Shown here one piece after another: positions 52,431-61,709 of a stretch of 64,000 bases of DNA. This DNA is from Zygaena filipendulae. Its lineage: Eukaryota > Arthropoda > Insecta > Lepidoptera > Zygaenidae. The number at the start of each line of letters is the position of its first letter. Position 1 is the first letter of the stretch. Location of the stretch: NCBI GenBank assembly GCA_907165275.2, contig OU015660.1, forward strand, positions 6,574,501 to 6,638,500. The letters are read 5' to 3'. The position numbers were made by a program, and so were the translations under genes. Below the pieces are notes generated by a model. It did not search any database, was not told where the DNA came from, and worked only from the letters and a program-made list of their open reading frames with translations.

Positions 52431-52676
52431 ATGTCTGTGCTGTTAAAAATAGCACAAAAAACTTCAATCACGGGTGAAAATAAACATAATAGATTTTCAT
52501 TTGAGGATAAAGATATAACTAATCTGATAAATCATAAATATAAAAGATTATGCATAAATATTCTGTCAGTCATATTTTGGAATCCCAACGCTTCTTGTGC
52601 CTTCCTTGGAAGTCATCTTTTTGGATATAAATCAAAAGATTTATTTGTATTTTCTAATAATGTAAGTATTCCTTAA
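52431..52676 (+). CDS. Unsupported candidate small ORF (81 codons)
   Basis: An open frame beginning MSVLLKIAQK. It runs into a consensus GTAAGT donor at 52664 in frame, so it could be a first exon. Codon use is AT-rich like the surrounding DNA, and I recognise neither a family nor a domain. It is not in frame with small PCF gene 1 downstream. Listed only because of the donor. Confidence 0.15.
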   Translation: MSVLLKIAQKTSITGENKHNRFSFEDKDITNLINHKYKRLCINILSVIFWNPNASCAFLGSHLFGYKSKDLFVFSNNVSIP

Positions 52677-52981
52677 ATCCTCACTCACTATATAATTAAC
52701 CCCGTAGCTTTGAGACTAAAATAATAAATAATAATTATTCCTGCTAGTATTACACAAGATGAATTTTAATTAGTTTATTATTCGGCAATTATAAAATCAT
52801 TGGTATTCGGTATCGGCTCGGTATCCAGTATCAATTAATATTGATCGGTCAATTAGTCATTCATTTTGAAGTTTAACTTTAAATCTTTCGTTAATTTATG
52901 ATAGAAGTGAAAGAAAATACATTTATGATAACGATAATGTTACTTCAGAAAAACGTAGGTATTAAAACTTCTTTATTAGAT

Positions 52982-53163
52982 ACTAGCTGTTCCCCGTGGT
53001 TTCACCCGCGGTAATTTCGGGGTTCCCGCGGAAATTCCGGGATAAAATGTACCCTATGTCCTACTGTGTACAACGTGCATGGAAAATTTCATGATGATCG
53101 GTTGAGCCCTTAAGGCGTGTGAGCGTAACAAACAAACAAACAAACAAACCGACTTTATATATA
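52982..53163 (-). mobile_element. Helitron-like copy upstream of small PCF gene 1
   Basis: ACTAGCTGTTCCCCGTGGTT to (CAAA)n and CCGACTTTATATATAATA. It ends about 340 bases before the PCF1 start codon. Confidence 0.75.
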
Positions 53164-53502
53164 ATATCAGTAAGGATTCTAAATACCCAAGATACCTACA
53201 CAGAGATGCAAAAAAGTCCTCACAACAAAACCTGTGTAAATTATGAGCGTTGTGTTGCATGCAAAGAGTAGATATATACGTTACCACTACGTTTGTGGTA
53301 TGCACTTCTGAGGGTATGCATAACTACTGTTGCTCAACCAAATTTTTTTTGACAGTCGGTTTTATTTTTCGTCGGTAGATAATTGTATATCGACGCCACT
53401 TTTTGTAAGGAGATTCAATTGTAAGGTATTGTGAATCTAGGCATAACGTAAAAAAAGTTTTTACATCAATGGACGTATACCTACCGTTACTTTTGTTACA
53501 GT

Positions 53503-53760
53503 ATGCAGCGTCCATCATACAAAGGTTATGCTCCAAACGGCGTCGTTTACAATGGTGCCATAAACTACAACGCACCACACAACCCTTGTTTCGGGTCTGC
53601 TCGAGTGCCGCATAGGACAGGGCCGTGCTTCGGTCCCTCTGGGCCCGTGCAACCGAACATCCAAGCCAACAACATGTGCTTCAAACCGGCCTCGTCTCTT
53701 CGTACGCCGTCGTCGAACACTTGCAATGCTACGACACGTTACGACCCCTGCTTTTATTAG
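53503..53760 (+). CDS. Small PCF-motif protein 1, family unknown (85 aa)
   Basis: The frame of 85 codons begins with an ATG two bases after a splice acceptor (polypyrimidine then CAG at 53499-53501), so an untranslated first exon is likely upstream. The protein has no signal peptide or membrane segment. It is rich in Pro, Asn, Ser and Gly, with five cysteines, mostly inside PCF or MCF triplets (NPCFG, GPCFG, MCFKP, DPCFY). It shares with the gene at 57157 the start MQR, then NPCFG, QPNIQ, MCFKP followed by SSL, and the C-terminal RYDPCF. The two therefore form a tandem duplicate pair under apparent protein-level constraint. I do not recognise the family. A structural or sperm/cilium-associated role is only a guess from the small, soluble, Cys-Pro-rich character. 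A 19-bp perfect hairpin follows in the 3' UTR and AATAAA lies at 54038. Confidence 0.75.
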   Translation: MQRPSYKGYAPNGVVYNGAINYNAPHNPCFGSARVPHRTGPCFGPSGPVQPNIQANNMCFKPASSLRTPSSNTCNATTRYDPCFY

Positions 53761-53808
53761 TTACATGAACCGAATCGATCTGGATGGAATCTCTACCTAT
53801 TATTGCCT

Positions 53809-53849
53809 ACAAAAATCCAAAGAATATATAATATTCTTTGGATTTTTGT
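53809..53849 (+). other. Perfect 19-bp hairpin in the 3' UTR of small PCF gene 1
   Basis: The two 19-base arms (53809-53827 and 53831-53849) are exact reverse complements around a 3-base loop. It begins 49 nt after the stop codon. It could be an RNA stem in the mRNA or a relic of a very small foldback element. The second PCF gene has no equivalent. Confidence 0.8.
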
Positions 53850-54037
53850 TTGATATCTCTACATACAAGTGTAACTATACTTTTATTCAGTCCTAAAACT
53901 TTTATCTGGTGATTAATATCTTGACATCTCTTATTATTTTGTGTTTATGTAGATTTAGGCTAAGTTCAAATTGAGGTAAAATGTGTTATAAATATAGCTA
54001 TAATATAATATTTACATTAATAACAAGGTTTAAGTTG

Positions 54038-54043
54038 AATAAA
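54038..54043 (+). promoter_or_regulatory. Poly(A) signal of small PCF gene 1
   Basis: AATAAA 278 nt after the stop codon at 53760 is the first canonical hexamer on this strand after the gene. Confidence 0.45.
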
Positions 54044-54390
54044 ACATTATTTTTAATGCATCCATAATGTCTTTTCTATTTGACACTATTTCAAAGATTA
54101 GCTAGTTCTATTTTGCATACCTGCGTCTGAGAAATTTCTGTGTCTCACGAATCAATTCTTACCATTTTAAACGATTGTTTGGGCATGAATCGCTAAACCA
54201 TGACTATGCACCATCTCAGAAAGCAATCATGTGAACGAATTTCTGGCCATAAACTCAACAATCTTATCGAACAACCACCGTGTTCACCTAATATGGCGCC
54301 GGCCGCCGCGCGCCGGCTGACTTTTTTTCATTTTCTCAAGCTCAAATTACCAATTCATGGCACTCGTTTTTAGCTTTTAGGTCGAGAATG

Positions 54391-54476
54391 ACTTTCCTAA
54401 AATGTCCACTTTCCTAAAACGTCCACTTTCCTAAAATGTCCACTTCGTTTTTACAAAATGACCACTTTCCTAAATG
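54391..54476 (+). repeat. 17-bp tandem repeat
   Basis: Three adjacent units of ACTTTCCTAAAATGTCC (54391-54407, 54408-54424, 54425-54441; one base differs in the second). Then an interrupted unit and a partial one follow, ending exactly at the LINE 3' tail. Confidence 0.9.
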
Positions 54477-55665
54477 ATAATAATAATCATTTATTTGCAT
54501 AAAAACATAGTTTGTTATGGTGGTACATTTTAAAAGTAAAATTGTCCTAATGTCTTGTCATTGGGTGACATGCAAAATATTATTTTTTTCAATCAATTTT
54601 AAATTATAGATTCGTACACAAAAAAAAACAATAAGAAATAAAATGTAATTTTTTTAAATAATCAATGTCAAAAATTATGATGGTCAAAATATTTTGTAAG
54701 AGAATATCAATACTCAGAAGAATAACTACATATTCTTCTGAGAGAATATCACTTAAATATTAAGATGTCAATTTGAACTTTTGTTAAAGTACCTACTCTT
54801 GCACGCTATAAAAACATTGGTATTGCAACCACAGAAATACAGTGAATAATATTTAACGTTATAATTATCTAATTCTAAATATCTACGTACTAAAGGCTCC
54901 AAAGGGCGCGTACCCAGGGCCGTAAAATTATTAAAAAAAAAAAATGCCTTAGACTTTTTGCAAATTTTAGGACTAATGTCCTTTGGTATGTTGTTATATA
55001 TTTTTATACACATTGCATAACAATTCTTATGATACAATACAGTTTTTGCATTACGGTCTAGAACAAGTAGGTTGCAGTTTCTTGTTTTGTCTGACGCCTT
55101 TTTGGAAAGGTTCATGATAGTTCTGACAAACATAGCTATTTTATAAATATACATGCAGGGTAATGTCAATATTTTCAGCTCTTTAAATAGTGGTTTGCAA
55201 ATATCGTAAAAACTACAGCCATAGATAGCTCGGATACATTTTTTTTGCGTACCTAATAAAAGCTCTGTTAATGTCCACACTATTACCCCACAGTATTAGA
55301 CCATATCTAAGGACCGAAGCAACATACCCATAATATGCTGTCAGTGCTGTTTGTCGTGAGACCGTTCTGTTAAGTCTTCTCAAGACATATACGAACTTAT
55401 TGATTTTATTACAAACTTTAGCAATATGTGTCTTCCAATTACAATCTCTATCAACTACCAGTCCTAAGAAAGTATTTTCGTCGCATTCTTCAATTTTTGT
55501 TGCATCGTAGAAAACGTTATTTTTTTTCTTTTTTTTTTTGGTTCCTCCTACTAAATTGCATATACGTGTTTTGGTCAAGTTTACTTTTAAATTATTGTCA
55601 GATAACCATACCATACGGCCATACGGCCTTGCCGCGTTTGTTGCTCGACTTGGCGGGGGCACTGC
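54475..55665 (-). mobile_element. 5'-truncated, frameshifted non-LTR retrotransposon (CR1/jockey-like reverse transcriptase end)
   Basis: The minus strand encodes the thumb/C-terminal part of a LINE reverse transcriptase in two frames. One (55662 to about 55290) has NNLKVNLTKT, FLGLVVDRD and SVLRYGLILWGNS; the other (about 55265 to 54768) continues with QKKCIRAIYG. They are split by a frameshift near 55,260-55,290. The 3' end is an A/T-rich tail ending in TGATAATAATAATC on the plus strand at 54475-54489, the simple-repeat tail typical of such elements. The 5' end is truncated at about 55665. It is dead. It lies between the two PCF paralogs, so it inserted after they arose or together with the spacer. 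Confidence 0.85.
54713..54742. repeat. 12-bp hairpin near the LINE 3' end
   Basis: CTCAGAAGAATA and TATTCTTCTGAG around a 6-base loop, flanked by AGAATATC on both sides. It lies in the 3' UTR of the minus-strand LINE and may be its own stem-loop. Confidence 0.6.
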
Positions 55666-55815
55666 CGTGCCCCCAGATGTACCTACCTAAAGATCATTCA
55701 CCCGCGGCAAATCCTCGTTTTTAAGGTTTTTTCCATTATTTATCAGTGACGTATTTATGAGTTATAGAGAATTTGAATATGTAAGTCTTTCGTTCAACCA
55801 TACACCCTCTATCAC

Positions 55816-56033
55816 TACATAGTATATAACAAAGTCGCTTCCCGCTGTCTGTCCCTATGTATCAATGCTAAGATCTTTTTTTTTTCTTTAAAACTACGCA
55901 ATTGATTTTGATGCGGTTTTTTTTTACGAGTATATGTATAGAGTGATTCAAGAGGAACATACGTATAGTTTATCCTGGAATGCCCGCGGGAACTCCGAAA
56001 TTACCACGAGTGAAACCGCGGGGGACAGCTAGT
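55816..56033 (+). mobile_element. Helitron-like copy between the PCF paralogs
   Basis: A TATATAACAAAGTCGCTTCC start, then TGCCCGCGGGAACTCC and CCGCGGGGGACAGCTAGT at the 3' end. Confidence 0.7.
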
Positions 56034-56890
56034 ACCTAATAAACTTAAAGTCTACTTTTAAGAATAAATTAGCACTACTACCTATTACCTATAGGTAATC
56101 ATGTAGTTGCTATACCTATCACTAGCAAAAATGATTAGGTAAATGTTATTAGCTTTTTTGTTGAATTGCAGATAAGTAAAGCTACTATATCTAAAAATAG
56201 AGTTGAATAAATGAAATCATATATACCTACAATAAATTAAGAATTTGTTGTGATTTATTTGCGTGAGTAGGTAACGCAATTTACTTCACTCAGAATAGAA
56301 AAGTAGGTGAACAGATAAAAATATTAACTGATAAAACATTCCTATAAAACAGCTGCCGCATACAATAACATTCAATACAAATAGCATAAAAAGGAAAAGA
56401 AGGAAGTGTAGCGTCGGATTAAACATTGAATTGTTAATTTCTTAGATCGTCATCTGTTTATCGAAACTTCAAAGTAAGTCTCTACGTTAATAAATCTCTA
56501 TGTAATTAATAATTATGATGTAGTTACGAAACATTAATGTAAAATAAAAATTTAATGGAACAAAATTATTGAAATGGTTACTTTTAGCTATAGTTTCACC
56601 ATATTTTAACCAATTTTGAATTAAAAATAACTCCGAAAACGTAATATAATGTGCAGACCCATGAAGTAGAATAGAATAAAGTATATTTATTTATACTATA
56701 CCCACTTTCCCTGGCAGGTCGCATTTGTAAAATGCACATTAATTCTAAATTAAATTTTTTTATTGTAAAGTTTAAGAATCCTCAAAGAAAATCACAAAAT
56801 TATGAGAGTATAAATATTTATGAGGTCGCATTTTAGATAGGTAAATAATTATTATATATAGTAGGCACTCATATTATTATACCTAACATA
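56034..56890. other. Spacer between the PCF paralogs
   Basis: AT-rich sequence without a repeat I recognise. The untranslated first exon of small PCF gene 2 is expected here or just downstream, but no donor could be singled out. Confidence 0.4.
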
Positions 56891-57045
56891 TTAGCTGTGC
56901 CCGCGGTTTCGCCAACGTGAGTTTAGGAATTCCCGCAGGAACTCCCAATTCTCGAGCCCTTTTCGAGTTTTTGCGAGACTAACGAACGGCAATTATTGAT
57001 TTTTATGTCGAGCTGTCCCCGCGAGTTCACCCGCAGCGGAGGACT
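56891..57045 (-). mobile_element. Two Helitron-like end fragments upstream of small PCF gene 2
   Basis: TTAGCTGTGCCCGCGGTTTC at 56891 and CGAGCTGTCCCCGCGAGTTC at 57009 are short CTAG-side ends in the same direction, with non-matching sequence between them. Confidence 0.5.
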
Positions 57046-57156
57046 TTGTTTTATAATATTTTAGAGAATTAGTGATATAAGATTAGTACTGTGCAGTGGA
57101 ACATCATTTGATTTATAATTTAGAAACACACTTACCTATATTAATTTTATTTCAGA

Positions 57157-57390
57157 ATGCAGCGTCAACAACCCTTCACCGGCCATGCTGCTTATAACAG
57201 ATTCAACTTAAATCCATGTTTCGGCGCCCGTGGAGTCCCACAACAAACCACGCCCATGTCCAGTCTGCCTGCACCGGCGCAACCCAACATTCAAAGCAAT
57301 ATGTGCTTCAAGCCTGTCTCATCTCTTCTAAGACCGTCGCCAAATCCGTGCCAAATAAAGATACGCTACGATCCCTGCTTTTCGTCGTAA
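57157..57390 (+). CDS. Small PCF-motif protein 2, tandem paralog (77 aa)
   Basis: The frame has 77 codons. The ATG comes one base after a splice acceptor (CAG at 57153-57155 after a T-rich tract), the same arrangement as in the gene at 53503, so the intron position next to the start codon is conserved. Four cysteines lie in NPCFG, MCFKP, NPCQI and DPCFSS. Shared with paralog 1 are MQR, NPCFG, VP, QPNIQ, MCFKP, SSL, RPS/TPS and RYDPCF. The middle part is shorter by one PCF repeat. There is no signal peptide and no membrane segment. AATAAA follows at 57533 and again near 57689. It lies tail-to-tail with the gustatory receptor gene. Function unknown. Confidence 0.75.
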   Translation: MQRQQPFTGHAAYNRFNLNPCFGARGVPQQTTPMSSLPAPAQPNIQSNMCFKPVSSLLRPSPNPCQIKIRYDPCFSS

Positions 57391-57532
57391 TGTATAGTAG
57401 TATGGAATAGAACATTAGGAATCTCTAAAATTATAAGTAACTAGGTACCTATGTAACATTTAGAGACAGTTATTATTAATATGGAAAAAATATATTATCT
57501 ACTTAAAAAGCTATAAGTATAAGTACCTAGGT

Positions 57533-57538
57533 AATAAA
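57533..57538 (+). promoter_or_regulatory. Poly(A) signal of small PCF gene 2
   Basis: AATAAA 143 nt after the stop codon, with further copies at about 57689-57700. Confidence 0.4.
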
Positions 57539-57988
57539 TAAATAGAGCGCCATAAGTTTATTTAAGTACTTGCAGTAATTATTGATGTAACGAACTATTT
57601 TATTTTGTAATACGTATATTTTTTAGTTAACTAAGTAAGTACCTATGTACATAATGTAATCTACTCTGCATTCCCTAACTTAGAGGAAAATAAAAATAAA
57701 TAGGCTTGAGTGCAGTTGCATGAATTCTTGAGATTTACCTACTTAATTTTACAAGTGCATGGACTTGCTGACAATAGTTGAATTAGGTTTTTAAATAATT
57801 TTAGAGACTACGGAGCATATAAATATGTGAATTCACATCTGTCTTCTTCCCTTCACCTGATCGAAATCAGCACCCTCTATTTCTTAATCTAAGGATCTGC
57901 AGATGGTTTGACTGTATCTTAAATGATAATAATAAAGCTATCTATCTTAAAAATAACAATGTACTCTTTTTAATTTTAAATCTAGAAA

Positions 57989-57994
57989 TTTATT
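57989..57994 (-). promoter_or_regulatory. Poly(A) signal of the gustatory receptor gene
   Basis: TTTATT on the plus strand, so AATAAA on the minus strand, 185 nt after the receptor stop codon. The 3' end approaches that of the convergent small PCF gene 2. Confidence 0.5.
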
Positions 57995-58178
57995 ATAATT
58001 CTGTGAAACAAAATATGTAGAAAAGATCTCATTCTAGCTGAGACTAGTACAGGAACAGGTAATGAAAACAATAAAAGTAATAAGATATCATATAAATTCA
58101 GACATGTCTTTTCTTTAAATTTTTTTTCCCGTTTAATTCCTAGACTCAAAATTCTTGGTAACATAATCACTAAAATTC

Positions 58179-60496
58179 TCAATCATCATCGAGAAACAAC
58201 TCTATTAGAATAATACTGTACGTAACCACGTTCATTACAGTGGCAAGCATCATGGCAAAGCTAATGTTAAACAAATTGCTGGCCGTGAAGATAAGACGCT
58301 TAGTGCTGACTTGTAGCTTGAAAGTTTTCAGGATGTGGCGTCGAGGACGATCTGAAATTAACCGATTTCTGGATCACGATCTTATTAAATAAAGAAGCTT
58401 CCTGGCTGATTCATCAACGTACAGTCTTTCAGAAGCTGAAACATGAGAAGCGTTAAGCTTTTTTTAAGTAAGTATATTATTAATTAGCTGTGCACCGCGG
58501 TTTTACCCGCGTAAGTTTCGGAATCTCCGTAGGAACTCCAAAGTAGCCTAATTTACTTCTTATAACATCAGCTAATTAGCAGTGAAAGTCTCGTCGAAAT
58601 TGGTCCGACCTTTTCGGAGATTCACCCGCGTAGTTTTGGAATTCCCGCAGGAACTCCAAACTTCTTTCATAAGAACCTTGTACTTACAATAAAAAACACA
58701 ACAGAAAGAATTAGCGAAATCGAACAAAGGTGATGCCGTGACCAAGGGAAATAAGGATTCATTTTAACTAAGCTATAAGGTTGTCAATTAGTTGTAAACT
58801 CACCGCAACGGAAGTCAATCAAATGCTTCATGATTAGAATTTCAGTGCGCTCTAACTCTTTGCGGAGCTCATTGTCCACGTAACTCCCAAAATAACACCA
58901 TATGAATGGGAGAGAACTTCTTAAGATGATCAACCAAGCTAATTTTCCCTGAAAAATTGGTGAGAAATCTAGGTATACCTCCTCCATTCCTCATTAGCAT
59001 AGAACACTTTTATCCTTTTATCCTAGAACGAAGAGTTCATCACGTTATTGCAACTTTGCGATTATTGTATTTGCAAAACATGAGGCCTGTCCGTCATCCA
59101 GGAACAGCTAGATTTTTCCATGAGGTATACCTACTTATACTTTAGGGTATAGGTTCCAAAATAAGACAAATGTTACTTTTTATTTCCGAGAAACAACTAA
59201 ATCATTCAATTAAATTTTAAAATAATATCATTAAAATAAAAACCCACATACCTCTTTCATAATAATGAGAGTGACACCCACAACAGCATTGGAGAACATT
59301 AGCCATATTACCGACACTATCTATAAACATAACCAAGTATATACTAGTTTGAGCCAAGTTCACTGTTCATCTCTCAAGTATTCAAATTCTCAATAGGGAT
59401 GTTGACGACTTTTGAAAATCAATGTTCTAAAAAGTCCGTCAGTTATACAATTAAAAAATAATGGACACGTATTTTTTGCTTTTACAAATTAATGAAATAT
59501 AGATAGATATAGCACCTTAAAGTTTAGGATGGGGGCTCGTAACGAGGTCATTAACCGCAATAAGCCCCCATATAAACTGCACCGGATAGGGACGACACGC
59601 GAAATTTCAACTCAATGTATCGTCGTTATTATTTGATTAGGTAAAAAAAGAAAAAATACGTGTCCAATATTTTTTATTAATCTACAAACCAGACTTAAAA
59701 AAATTAGCCAACTAGCCCATTATATGTAGTTTACCTGGACTCCGTGATATCTCTCCAGCAATGTAACGCATGTGCTCATATCGTCATACAGCCTACACAG
59801 AAACTTAAGATCAAAGTGCTCATCGTGATTAAGGTAAATAAACTTGATATGGGGATGTATGAAATATTTTATAACACTCTCTTTCTCATATATGTTTTCT
59901 GAATAACTAAATGTGTTGTACAAATTGCAATGAATGTACATATTTTGAAATAATTTTTCGTTCAAGACCCGCAATAAAGCTAGCAGCAAGTATAAATGTA
60001 TTGCTAAATGTGCAATGGTCAAAAATGTTGGTATTCGTGTCAGGAGAACGTAATGAGGCGCATCAATATGAAGAATCTCTAAAATTATACTAGCAATAAA
60101 TATAAACACCAGGACTGAAAACCACATATACATTTTCAAAGAAATGAACCTTAAACTGATTTTGTTGATTCGAAAATCGCTTAATATTTTAGTTATTAAT
60201 TCGTAAAGGTGAATACAAGCACTTTCTTGATCGCTCAAATGTATTACAATTATTAAAACGTTGATAAACAAATCGCTAACGCCACACATTTCTTCTAAAT
60301 TTGTTTTAATGTTAAACTCAATTTTCTTTTTCAACAACAACCCGAAGGAAAGACATACAGCCAGAACTACGACCAAAGACCATGTTTTATTTACAGCGCC
60401 TATACCAACACATTTTCCTGAAGGCAAAAAGCTGGGTTTTTTCAAACCAAATACCCCACAACAGAAGTTAAAGAAACGCATGTAATGATAAAACAT
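58179..60496 (-). CDS. Gustatory receptor (7tm_7 family), 4 exons, 382 aa, complete
   Basis: Exons on the minus strand: 60496-59735 (254 codons, donor CAG/GTAAAC), 59320-59252 (23 codons, IVSVIWLMFSNAVVG), 58948-58804 (48 codons plus 1 nt) and 58351-58179 (ending LFLDDD then TGA). Phases agree at every junction. Hydrophobic segments lie near residues 38-55, 72-90, 127-147, 158-182, 255-277, 280-298 and about 345-375, which is the seven-TM plan of insect gustatory receptors. The last segment carries TYSIILIEL where the family motif is TY followed by hydrophobics and QF. One large 5' exon followed by short 3' exons is the usual insect Gr structure. Length (382) is normal. The tastant cannot be predicted. 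Intron 1 contains a MITE. Confidence 0.92.
58484..58660 (-). mobile_element. Helitron-variant copies in intron 3 of the gustatory receptor
   Basis: TTAGCTGTGCACCGCGGTTT opens the first unit and ATTCACCCGCGTAGTTTTGG the partial second. Both have the CCGYAGGAACTCCAAA block. They lie between receptor exons 4 and 3. Confidence 0.55.
59404..59715. mobile_element. MITE family A, full copy in intron 1 of the gustatory receptor
   Basis: It has the same ends and middle as 27453-27758 (AATGGACACGTATTTTTTGC, TAAACTGCACCGG, AAATACGTGTCCAATATTTT). It fills most of the 414-base intron and stops about 20 bases from the exon 1 donor. The two TGACGTCA sites are mutated here. Confidence 0.75.
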
Positions 60497-61709
60497 TTTG
60501 AACGTCGTGTGGACGCGACTTCTTAATTTACGACTATAATATACGAAACATAGAGAAACCTATCGGTCACAACACCTAATTAGTCCACCATTGTTGATGA
60601 GTAGTTAATTACAGTTATTTGTATATCTGGGTACGTATACATGCATGTTACATCTGTACTTACACGAAATACGTTTTTAATCCAACCCATATTATTCATC
60701 AAATTACTTTTCTGCCCGTGGATTTTTTTTTTACTGAAACTGACACGTAGAGTTTGAATGTAAGAAATCATAATTGTTTGGTAGGTATATGCGAAGTCAG
60801 AACTAGAAAAACAACTTTTACAGAAGGTTGTAAACTCCACATGCATGTGGTTACCCTTCTTTTGGAACAGAATTAATAAATCTGGACCACAATAGATACC
60901 TAAGTATCAAAATTCTATATGAAACTGTTTTAGATAGATTAATATGTACCTACGCTTGCCAGAGTGCTATGACGATTGACGGTTTCTGTTGCGGCAAAGC
61001 GCATACGAAATTCGTAAATCGCAGTCAAAAAACAAGTTTTTCTTTTTTTCAAAATTTAATATTCCACCACTATATGTATTATTAATTTTACATTTATTAC
61101 AATTTTACATTAATAACATATGGTTGAATGAAACTTTGGTCACCGAATTTTATAAAAAAAGAAGTTTATTTTTTTGTTTGTAGAAATCTCATCTCTGTAT
61201 AATTAGGTAGCGATTAAAATTTTGAAAATTGTTTCATGTTAGTTATTCGCGCGAGATCATACTTTTTTAAAGTCAGTCAAAAATTTTCATTATATAAAAG
61301 TGAGTTTTAGGCCTCTAGCATTGCTAATTTCGGATATAATTATTTTAAAATAATTGATATTAGATCTGGTTAAGATATAGTATTTATTTTTAGAAAAAAA
61401 AGAGAAAATTGTAAAAATGCACGCAACATTATATATGTATAGGCACTTAAATTGCAATTATACAAGGATTGAGTGCCTGTTTTATATAAGGTATATTATT
61501 ATATTTAATAACTTCATTTTCATCGCATTTTTTAATCTAATCTGCTCGTATCATACATTAGATAGGTAAGTACGTAACTAACTTTACGAGTCCGAATATT
61601 GATACCCTGTATTAATCAGTAATCACTCGACACAAGTATCGCCTGCAATATAGGGTTATTCTAAGCAAGCCTTTTGTTGTGTAGACCTGTATTATTTTGA
61701 TTTTTCAAA
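60497..61709. promoter_or_regulatory. Shared upstream region of the gustatory receptor and DM9 genes
   Basis: This is the 1.2 kb between two divergent start codons. It is AT-rich with no coding frame or recognised repeat. Promoters of both genes should lie here. I can point to no TATA or initiator pair with confidence. Confidence 0.5.

Noticed and set aside
54768..55662. Two minus-strand ORFs as separate host genes
   Set aside because: Together they are one frameshifted LINE reverse transcriptase end.
58957..59145. Plus-strand ORF of 62 codons beside the receptor
   Set aside because: It lies in intron 2 of the receptor and only touches an exon edge; no protein similarity.
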